This document shows positions 1 through 5,229 of a stretch of 6,120 bases of DNA, in pieces. The position numbers and the translations under genes were made by a program. Location: NCBI GenBank assembly GCA_016267585.1, contig JACQUT010000356.1, forward strand, positions 1-6,120, given 5' to 3'. A model generated the notes under the pieces. It saw only the letters and a program-made list of their open reading frames with translations, did not search any database and was not told the origin of the DNA. Origin of the DNA: Cyanobacteria bacterium NC_groundwater_1444_Ag_S-0.65um_54_12. GTDB lineage: Bacteria; Cyanobacteriota; Sericytochromatia; S15B-MN24; VGJW01. The number at the start of each line of letters is the position of its first letter. Position 1 is the first letter of the stretch.

Positions 1-779
1 CCCATACTGCCTGTCACATCCAGTACGAAGGCCAGATCCAGCTTGCGTGGCAGTACTCCGCGATCGCCCGGCAAGGTAAGTGTCACCGAACGCGTAGCGT
101 CGCGTGCTAACGTCTGCGTCAGTGCCAGATTGCCCTTGGTGACCTTTACCGTGAAATCATTCGTGCTGGTGTCAGTTAACGGCGAAGCTTTAGGGAAGAA
201 CAAGACACGTCCATTGCTACCCGACTTGGCAGTAAAAACCGTAGTATCATTCAGTTGTACCGTGACGACAGCATCAGGCACACTCTTGGTAGACTGATCG
301 ACCACCCGCAAGATGAAGCGCTCCGTGACGTCTACCTTTGATACATTGGACTGGGAATAGGAATCAAGATATTTGAGATAATCCTCGAAAGAAGCGTTAT
401 CATCCAGTTCACCGCCCTTGAGGCCAGCGTACTGCGGATTGAGGTAATCAGGAGGCAGTGGCTTCATGCCAGGCTCGCCACCAGCCCTTGTCACATCTGC
501 CATGGCCGGTGCGGGAGCGCCCATCATGGCTTCGCCCACTCCACTTTTCTCCGCAACGTTGTTACTGATAGCCCCCGCGACTGGTGACGAGCTTTTGTCA
601 GCGGCACGAGACACGGCGGAATCCGATCCGCGTTGCGCTTCCCGGCTAGCTTGTTCAGCCGAATTTACTGACGGCGATTTGGTCGACATCAGCCCTGAAC
701 TCAGCATGGGGCAACCTGCCAACAGCGCTGCAGTGAGTACCAGTAACAAGTGCGACCGGGGATGAGGATAAATTTTCAT
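1..779 (-). CDS. VWA-domain lipoprotein, N-terminal part (3' end cut by window edge)
   Basis: The reading frame is open from the ATG at 779-777 down to position 1, giving 259 complete residues. Residues 1-23 form a lipoprotein signal peptide: a basic start, a hydrophobic run (LLLVLTAALLAG) and a lipobox Leu-Ala-Gly-Cys with Cys23 as the predicted lipidation site. Residues 27 to about 110 are low-complexity, rich in Ala, Ser and Gly, and look like an extended tether. Residues about 150-242 are beta-rich with a pattern like CarboxypepD-regulatory or Ig-like domains (RVVD...VPDAVVTVQLND...SGSNGRVLFFP). At 248-259 the sequence LDLAFVLDVTGSM enters a VWA domain; Asp254, Thr256 and Ser258 fit the DxSxS metal-binding (MIDAS) motif with Thr for the first Ser. 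The start is supported by a strong Shine-Dalgarno (AAAGGAGG, 795-788) 8 bases upstream. VWA domains usually bind protein partners through a divalent metal; the partner here is unknown. It is transcribed divergently from the FapA-like gene. The assignment is firm for lipoprotein plus VWA, but the specific role is not known. Confidence 0.88.
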   Translation of the reverse strand, partial: MKIYPHPRSHLLLVLTAALLAGCPMLSSGLMSTKSPSVNSAEQASREAQRGSDSAVSRAADKSSSPVAGAISNNVAEKSGVGEAMMGAPAPAMADVTRAGGEPGMKPLPPDYLNPQYAGLKGGELDDNASFEDYLKYLDSYSQSNVSKVDVTERFILRVVDQSTKSVPDAVVTVQLNDTTVFTAKSGSNGRVLFFPKASPLTDTSTNDFTVKVTKGNLALTQTLARDATRSVTLTLPGDRGVLPRKLDLAFVLDVTGSM

Positions 780-787
780 TGGGGGTG

Positions 788-795
788 CCTCCTTT
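788..795 (-). promoter_or_regulatory. Strong ribosome binding site of the VWA lipoprotein gene
   Basis: On the minus strand this reads AAAGGAGG, a near-perfect anti-16S match, 8 bases before the ATG at 779. It is the strongest Shine-Dalgarno in the window and fixes the start of the lipoprotein. Confidence 0.8.
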
Positions 796-825
796 ACGGG
801 CGAGCTAGCGTTTTTGATAAGTCCA

Positions 826-831
826 TCTATA
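826..831 (-). promoter_or_regulatory. Possible -10 box for the VWA lipoprotein gene
   Basis: The minus strand reads TATAGA here, four of six matches to TATAAT, which would give a leader of about 40 bases before the ATG. No convincing -35 hexamer lies 16-18 bases upstream (best is TCGCTG at 854-849), so an activator-dependent or alternative-sigma promoter is equally possible. Confidence 0.22.
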
Positions 832-941
832 GAGGGCAGCGATAACAGCAGCGATCACATGGAGTTTCTGCCCAGGCAAATTACCGATTATTTCTAACTG
901 GACGACAAAGTGCGCGAAAAAAGCTCCCCTTTGATAATTCA

Positions 942-1029
942 GGGGCGGGCAATTGACTTGGCCCACAGCGGGGGATCCCCTGCGGCGCGCAGCGCCGGTG
1001 GAGAGTGGATGAAGTCAATTGCCCGCCCC
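942..1029 (+). repeat. Long palindromic repeat element, copy 1
   Basis: The outer arms are 18-base perfect inverted repeats (942-959, GGGGCGGGCAATTGACTT, with 1012-1029). A symmetric 3x3 mismatch (960-962 against 1009-1011) follows, then a 4-base stem CCAC/GTGG (963-966 with 1005-1008). The centre carries a GC-rich hairpin CGGCGC-GCA-GCGCCG (983-997) and a GGGGATCCCC palindrome (971-980). In reverse complement, the element at 5101-5186 aligns to this one over its full length with one 2-base gap, 71 of 86 aligned positions being the same. No T-tract follows either arm, so it is not a standard intrinsic terminator. It lies between two divergent genes, upstream of both starts. It resembles REP or MITE-type palindromic elements, but I do not recognise the family. 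Confidence 0.85.
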
Positions 1030-1062
1030 GCTAGTTTTAGAAACTCCGGTTACGGGTTAAGA

Positions 1063-1068
1063 TATGAT
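1063..1068 (+). promoter_or_regulatory. Possible -10 box for the fapA-like gene
   Basis: TATGAT differs from TATAAT at one base and lies 17 bases before the ATG at 1086, which would leave a leader of only about 10 bases. It also forms the left half of the perfect palindrome TATGATCATA (1063-1072). No clear -35 box is visible at the usual distance, so this is weak. Confidence 0.22.
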
Positions 1069-1070
1069 CA

Positions 1071-1075
1071 TAAGG
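1071..1075 (+). promoter_or_regulatory. Weak ribosome binding site of the fapA-like gene
   Basis: TAAGG ends 10 bases before the ATG at 1086. It is a modest Shine-Dalgarno, but no better one precedes this or any nearby in-frame start. Confidence 0.45.
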
Positions 1076-1085
1076 TATAAGTTTT

Positions 1086-2426
1086 ATGGATCTTGACATC
1101 AGGATCTCCAAGAACAAGATGAGCGCCCGGGTAACGATCCCCGAAGGATATCGCCCGTCGGCGATTGATCTGCGACGCCTGTTAGCTAGTTCCGGTGTCG
1201 TCTACGGGGTACTTGACGAGATGCTCGATCGCATCGAGGTAGAGGAGCTGATAGGCGAATTCGAAGTCGCGCAAGGCACGCCACCCCTGCAAGGGGAAGA
1301 TGCCTCGATAGAATACTTCTTCCGTACCGGCCGTCCCAGCTTGGTCCCACAAATCAGAGCGGATGGGAGAGCTGATTACTTCAATCTGGGGGTAGTGGAA
1401 AGTGCCGAGAAAGGTCAGTTACTGGCACGCAAAACGCCAGCGGTGGTCGGTAAGTCTGGCCGGACGGTGACCGGCGAAGAAGTGCTCCCGCGCACCGTCA
1501 AAGACGTGCCACTACGAGCAGGGCGTGGAGTAGATCTCGCGGCGGGTGGGCTAGAAATCCATGCCGGCCAACCGGGGCAACCGCAGCTCTCACGGGGTAC
1601 GCTTTCAATTTCCCCCACTTTCACGGTGGCAGGGGATGTCGACTTTTCCGTGGGTAACATCGAATTCAACGGCAATGTCGAGATCATGGGATCGGTAGGG
1701 AACAACTTTATCGTACGATCTGATGGCAATATCACCGTTCACGGCATGGTAGAGGGCGCTACTTTGATAGCCGGCGGCTTGATCATGATCATGGGCGGAG
1801 TTCGCCAAGGTGCTAGCCTTTCGGCGGCTGGCGATGTGCAAGTTCGCTTCATGGAAAACTCTTCTGTAAAAACTAAAAGTAGTTTTTTCGTCAAGGATGA
1901 TCTGATATTCAGTGAAGTAGAAGCGGACAACACGATAGAGGTGGACGGTTCCATCATCGGGGGCCAGTGCAAGGCTGACGTAGCAGTAAAAGCTGAGGTA
2001 ATCGGGAGCAAGATGGGCACCGTAACTCATATCATCCTGATCCCCAAAGAAAAATGGTCAGGAGTATTGCGCTCTAATGAACAGCGCATGAACGAGACCA
2101 AAGCCAAACTAGAAAAAGTGGAAGAAGGTCTACATACTCTGCAGCAGTTGCGTGACCGTTATGGCAAGTTGCATCCCGAAAAGGAAGAACTTTACGAACG
2201 CTTGTCCGGCGTGTCCACCAGTTTGAAGCAAGAGATGCTCGAGATCACGAAATTAGTACTGCAATCCAAGGCCAAGTGCGAGAACTTGCCCCATCCCAAA
2301 GTCATTGTACGGCAAACTATCCATCCTGGAACATACGTGCGTTTGAATGCTGCCCATCTGAAAAATGAAACAGCCCTTCAGGTCTCGTCGGTATACGAGG
2401 AAGACGGTAAGATCCGGTATCACTGA
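1086..2426 (+). CDS. FapA / DUF342 family protein (polymer-forming beta-helix with coiled coil)
   Basis: This 446-residue protein matches the FapA (DUF342, COG1315) plan. The N-terminal region (residues 1-110) opens with the family-like IRISKNKMSARVTIPEG. The hallmark Gly-Thr-Val-Gly stretch is at 118-135 (TPAVVGKSGRTVTGEEVLP). Residues about 171-310 are short Gly/Asn-rich repeats (GNIEFNGNVEIMGSVG, SDGNITVHGMVEG, AGGLIMIMGGV) expected to form a right-handed beta-helix. Residues about 329-398 form a charged coiled coil, followed by a beta-rich tail (404-446). No signal peptide or membrane segment is present, so it is predicted cytoplasmic. FapA was named for an effect on flagellar assembly, and some DUF342 proteins affect polar localisation, but the biochemical role of the family is poorly defined. 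No flagellar gene is visible here, so the symbol is withheld. Length fits the shorter family members and no disruption is seen. The next gene follows after 58 bases on the same strand, so co-transcription is plausible. Confidence 0.88.
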   Translation: MDLDIRISKNKMSARVTIPEGYRPSAIDLRRLLASSGVVYGVLDEMLDRIEVEELIGEFEVAQGTPPLQGEDASIEYFFRTGRPSLVPQIRADGRADYFNLGVVESAEKGQLLARKTPAVVGKSGRTVTGEEVLPRTVKDVPLRAGRGVDLAAGGLEIHAGQPGQPQLSRGTLSISPTFTVAGDVDFSVGNIEFNGNVEIMGSVGNNFIVRSDGNITVHGMVEGATLIAGGLIMIMGGVRQGASLSAAGDVQVRFMENSSVKTKSSFFVKDDLIFSEVEADNTIEVDGSIIGGQCKADVAVKAEVIGSKMGTVTHIILIPKEKWSGVLRSNEQRMNETKAKLEKVEEGLHTLQQLRDRYGKLHPEKEELYERLSGVSTSLKQEMLEITKLVLQSKAKCENLPHPKVIVRQTIHPGTYVRLNAAHLKNETALQVSSVYEEDGKIRYH

Positions 2427-2468
2427 TCGTGCCAAGGATTCGGATCACCTGTGGTAGGATGCCCCACC

Positions 2469-2474
2469 AGGGAG
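2469..2474 (+). promoter_or_regulatory. Ribosome binding site of the deacetylase/hydrolase gene, partly inside a hairpin
   Basis: AGGGAG lies 10 bases before the ATG at 2485 and supports that start. Its first three bases are in the 3' arm of a possible hairpin (CCTGTGG 2448-2454 with CCA-C-CAGG 2464-2471, one bulged C), which could modestly reduce ribosome access. Confidence 0.5.
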
Positions 2475-2484
2475 AATTGTTCAC

Positions 2485-5085
2485 ATGAGTAAGCACCGTT
2501 ACTTGTTGCTAACAGTAGCGCTGGGGATTGTCATACTAGCTGGAGGATTCGCAATTTTTCTGCGCGGAGGAAGGGTATCCACCGAGCAAAAACCGCTAGT
2601 TGCAGCTTCGCCAGTATCACCCGCCGCCACTGGCAGTCAAGTTATTGGTGGTCAGACAGTGCGTACAGCGCTAGCGACCACAGCAAGCCAGGCTAACGAG
2701 CTAGGCCAGGTCCCTATTCTCGAATATCACGATCTGGGTCCTGGGGAGTCGCGCTGGGGGCGCAGTATCACGAATTTTCGTAAAGATCTCGAATGGTTAG
2801 CAACTAATGGCTATGTAAGTGCCACTACTCAGGACATGCTTGATGGTTTTCCGCAGCTACCAGCTGGCCGAAAACCGGTGGTCATGACCTTTGACGATGC
2901 GCGGCGCAGCCAATTCATGGCAGTGGGAATCGACAAGGATGGACTGGCTATTCCGAGCGAGGATTGCGCCGTCGGAATAATGATGGATTTTGCGAAAGCC
3001 TACCCCGATTTCGGTCATCGCGCCAGTTTTTACGTTTTACCCAGCCTTTTCGAGGAAGAAAAGACGCTAGCTGCCAAGCTACGATACCTGGTTAACCATG
3101 ATTTCGAAATAGGTAACCATACCTGGTCTCATCTGACAATGGGCAAGGCGACACCAGCACAGATCGCCAATGAACTTACGCGGTTGCAAGGCCTTTTGCA
3201 ACAAACCCTGGGCTCGAACTTTCATACTACTACCATCGCCTTGCCTAACGGTTCGGTTCCTAAATCACCCGCGCAGCTCGCGGCAGCGCTTGGCGGGACA
3301 CCTGCTCCCTATCACCATTCGGCCCTGCTGCTGGTAGGCGCCAACCCGGCTCACTCACCGTTCACCAAGGCATACAATCCGTTACGGCTGGCGCGTATCC
3401 AGGCGATCGATTCCGAATGGCAGCGGTGGTTCGGACGTTCCCCTGGTCATGTCGGAAAAAGCGCCGAAAGCTTCTCGCCCTATGTGGCGGATGGTGATCC
3501 TAAGATGGTGAGTTTTCCAGTGAAGCTAAAAGATTCTTTGGCGCCAAATAGTCTAAGAGGCGCAGCGCCGCGGATAATTACCGAGGGTGACAATGTTCCA
3601 CAGGCAGCAGAGCCAACCAGTAGCACCAAATACGCAGCAGCGGTAAAAGAAAGTTCTACCAGCGCGCTGCCGGCAGCTAGCTCTACTGAAAGTCTACCGG
3701 CAAGTGCCAGTCTTGCCAGTCATCCCGCTTATGGCGAACCTTTGCCGTCCGGCGGTAATTTCCGAGACGGTCGAATTTTTCATGTCGTTCAGTCAGGACA
3801 ATCCTTCGAGAGTCTATCACATAAGTATTTACGCTATACGGATGCCTATACCGCACGCGAATTACGTGAACAGATCACTCGACTTAACCATCTGCGACAT
3901 CCCTGGGTAGACGTAGGCCAAACCATCGAGATACCGGGCGTTCGGCTCCTCCGTCCCCAGCCCAAACCTGACAGGGTAGCCGCTAACTTTGTGGCGAAGG
4001 GTATCTATTGTACGTCTACTACTGCTAGTTTCGAACGAATTTTCAAATTAGCGAAGGAACTGAAGGCAGTAGGCGGCAATACCGTGATATTCGACGTCAA
4101 AGATGGCCCGATCGCTTTTCTGGCCAAAGATGCCAAGGTACGCGCGTTGAGCGAATGGGATCATACCATTACCGATCTTCCCAAGCTGGTCGAACGCCTG
4201 CATGCGTCGGGTATACACGTAGCTGCCAGGCAGGTGCTATTCAATGACCCGGTATTAGCCAAGAAGCGTCCTGACCTCGCTATTCATAGCAAGCGTAATC
4301 CCGGTAAGGTGTGGCTAGAACATGGGAAATTGCGTTGGGTGGATCCCAGTCAGCCCGAAGTTCAAGATTATAATTTGCGACTGGCCAAAGAGCTGGCCCA
4401 AAGTGGCGTAGATGAGATACAGTTCGATTATGTGAGATTTCCGGCACAAGGTGATACGCGCGACTGCCGCTATACTTTCGATGAAACCAAGCTGGCAAAA
4501 CATGAGGTTATTACTGGCTTTTTGCGGCGTGCCAGGGAAGAACTCGCACCCCACGGCATGTTAATCAGCATCGACGTTTATGGAGTCATCGCTTGGAACA
4601 AAGATATAGATCAGAGGATTACCGGTCAAAAATTAGAGGATATGGCTAAATACGTGGATGTTATCTGCCCCATGGTTTATCCGTCACACTTTTATCCCCC
4701 TTTTGATGGGTTCAACTATCCAGCTGATCAACCTTATTACTTCGTTTCGCAAGGAGTAGAACGGCTCAGGCAACTGGTTGGCCCGGATTGTCCAACCATA
4801 CGACCATGGCTGCAGGCCTTTCCCTACATGGTCAGCCGTTTCAGTTCCACCTATGTAGCCAAGCAACTGCAAGCGGCCAGAGATGCCAAGGCGCTAGGCT
4901 GGCAACTCTGGAATGCCAGCAACAAGTATGATATAGGGTTTGCTGGTGTAGCAAATTGGAATGATCTAGTAGCTGCCACTCCCCCCAAAACGGTATATAT
5001 CAAAGGGAGCGAAGCGGCACGAGCCAAGCTGGCCAAAGTGCAAGCTAAAGTATCAACATCAACTATTCCAACTACAATGCGGTGA
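2485..5085 (+). CDS. Membrane-anchored polysaccharide deacetylase - LysM - putative glycosyl hydrolase fusion
   Basis: This 866-residue envelope protein has three recognisable modules. Residues 5-26 are a hydrophobic N-terminal segment after a short basic start, with no clear cleavage site, so it is probably a signal anchor facing out of the cytoplasm. Residues about 75-320 are a NodB-type (CE4) polysaccharide deacetylase: TFDD at 135-138 (Asp137, Asp138), HTWSH at 212-216 (metal ligands His212 and His216) and ALPNG at 252-256, followed by the LLLVGANPAHSPF segment common in this subgroup. The catalytic set looks intact. Residues about 375-425 are a Ser/Ala/Pro/Thr linker. Residues about 430-486 are a LysM domain (HVVQSGQSFESLSHKY ... 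VDVGQTIEIPG), which binds GlcNAc-containing glycans. Residues about 503-825 match the putative glycosyl hydrolase DUF4015/COG1306 type: VAKGIYCTS, FDVKDG, DEIQFDYVRFP (643-653), SIDVYG (695-700), DVICPMVYPSHF (725-736), GWQLWNA (805-811). Asp648 and Asp697 are candidate catalytic acids by analogy. The likely role is N-deacetylation and cleavage of an amino-sugar polymer in the wall or an exopolysaccharide; the substrate is inferred, not shown. It may be in an operon with the preceding FapA-like gene. Confidence 0.9.
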   Translation: MSKHRYLLLTVALGIVILAGGFAIFLRGGRVSTEQKPLVAASPVSPAATGSQVIGGQTVRTALATTASQANELGQVPILEYHDLGPGESRWGRSITNFRKDLEWLATNGYVSATTQDMLDGFPQLPAGRKPVVMTFDDARRSQFMAVGIDKDGLAIPSEDCAVGIMMDFAKAYPDFGHRASFYVLPSLFEEEKTLAAKLRYLVNHDFEIGNHTWSHLTMGKATPAQIANELTRLQGLLQQTLGSNFHTTTIALPNGSVPKSPAQLAAALGGTPAPYHHSALLLVGANPAHSPFTKAYNPLRLARIQAIDSEWQRWFGRSPGHVGKSAESFSPYVADGDPKMVSFPVKLKDSLAPNSLRGAAPRIITEGDNVPQAAEPTSSTKYAAAVKESSTSALPAASSTESLPASASLASHPAYGEPLPSGGNFRDGRIFHVVQSGQSFESLSHKYLRYTDAYTARELREQITRLNHLRHPWVDVGQTIEIPGVRLLRPQPKPDRVAANFVAKGIYCTSTTASFERIFKLAKELKAVGGNTVIFDVKDGPIAFLAKDAKVRALSEWDHTITDLPKLVERLHASGIHVAARQVLFNDPVLAKKRPDLAIHSKRNPGKVWLEHGKLRWVDPSQPEVQDYNLRLAKELAQSGVDEIQFDYVRFPAQGDTRDCRYTFDETKLAKHEVITGFLRRAREELAPHGMLISIDVYGVIAWNKDIDQRITGQKLEDMAKYVDVICPMVYPSHFYPPFDGFNYPADQPYYFVSQGVERLRQLVGPDCPTIRPWLQAFPYMVSRFSSTYVAKQLQAARDAKALGWQLWNASNKYDIGFAGVANWNDLVAATPPKTVYIKGSEAARAKLAKVQAKVSTSTIPTTMR

Positions 5086-5096
5086 GCAGTTACAGA

Positions 5097-5190
5097 TATA
5101 GTGGCGTACAATTTACTTCACCCACTCTCCCCCGGCGCTACGCGCCGAAGGGGACCCCTCTGTGGGTGAAGTAAATTGTACGCCACTATA
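5097..5190 (-). repeat. Long palindromic repeat element, copy 2 (inverted relative to copy 1)
   Basis: The outer arms are 29-base perfect inverted repeats (5097-5125 with 5162-5190), longer than in copy 1. The centre has the hairpin CGGCGC-TAC-GCGCCG (5133-5147), which extends outward as TCCCC (5128-5132) against GGGGA (5150-5154) across a bulged AA, and then CCCCTCT. The part homologous to copy 1 is 5101-5186. The outermost TATA on each side (5097-5100 and 5187-5190) is not shared and, being self-complementary, also reads as a 4-base direct repeat, so it may be a target-site duplication. It begins 12 bases after the stop of the deacetylase/hydrolase gene. It could block or end transcription by structure, but no T-tract follows. 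Confidence 0.87.
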
Positions 5191-5192
5191 AT
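5187..5192 (+). promoter_or_regulatory. Probable -10 box of the DUF2225 gene at the edge of repeat copy 2
   Basis: TATAAT is a perfect sigma-70 type -10 hexamer. Four of its bases are the outermost TATA of repeat copy 2 and two lie outside it. Transcription would start near 5199, giving a leader of about 30 bases with a Shine-Dalgarno. The -35 region would fall inside the repeat's right arm (around 5163-5171), where the match is poor (for example GTGAAG at 15-base spacing), so promoter strength is uncertain. Confidence 0.45.
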
Positions 5193-5215
5193 GTAATAGT
5201 TCAAGCAACTTCTGC

Positions 5216-5219
5216 GGAG
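5216..5219 (+). promoter_or_regulatory. Ribosome binding site of the DUF2225 gene
   Basis: GGAG lies 10 bases before the ATG at 5230, an acceptable spacing, and supports that start. Confidence 0.55.
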
Positions 5220-5229
5220 TTACTTCCAT

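Larger units (their letters stand above)
780..1085. other. Divergent intergenic region between the lipoprotein and fapA-like genes
   Basis: These 306 bases contain no supportable coding region. They hold the start signals of both divergent genes, an 8-base direct repeat GCAGCGAT at 836-843 and 848-855 (12-base spacing, roughly one helical turn), the long palindromic repeat at 942-1029, and a short perfect palindrome TATGATCATA at 1063-1072. The direct repeat and the short palindrome are possible operator sites but match no regulator that I recognise. Confidence 0.6.

Noticed and set aside
43..765. Plus-strand open frames at 43-297 and 466-765
   Set aside because: They lie opposite the minus-strand VWA lipoprotein, which has a signal peptide, lipobox, domain motifs and a strong ribosome site. 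The plus-strand translations show no family resemblance.
926..945. Small hairpin CCCCT ... AGGGG overlapping the left end of repeat copy 1
   Set aside because: The stem is only five base pairs with a 10-base loop, and its right arm is already part of the much longer 18-base arm of the repeat.
1415..2435. Minus-strand open frames inside the fapA-like gene
   Set aside because: They are antisense to a gene with clear DUF342 features, lack convincing ribosome sites, and overlap one another.
3704..5111. Small open frames on either strand inside or overlapping the deacetylase/hydrolase gene
   Set aside because: The long fusion protein keeps recognisable motifs throughout this span, so the short frames are shadows without independent support.
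942..5190. The two repeats as part of a CRISPR array
   Set aside because: There are only two copies, about 4 kb apart and in opposite orientation, with no regular spacers and no cas genes.
5097..5200. Repeat copy 2 as a classical intrinsic terminator
   Set aside because: The stem is very long, but neither side is followed by a run of T, and homology to copy 1 in a different setting indicates an element rather than a gene-specific terminator. Some structural termination remains possible.
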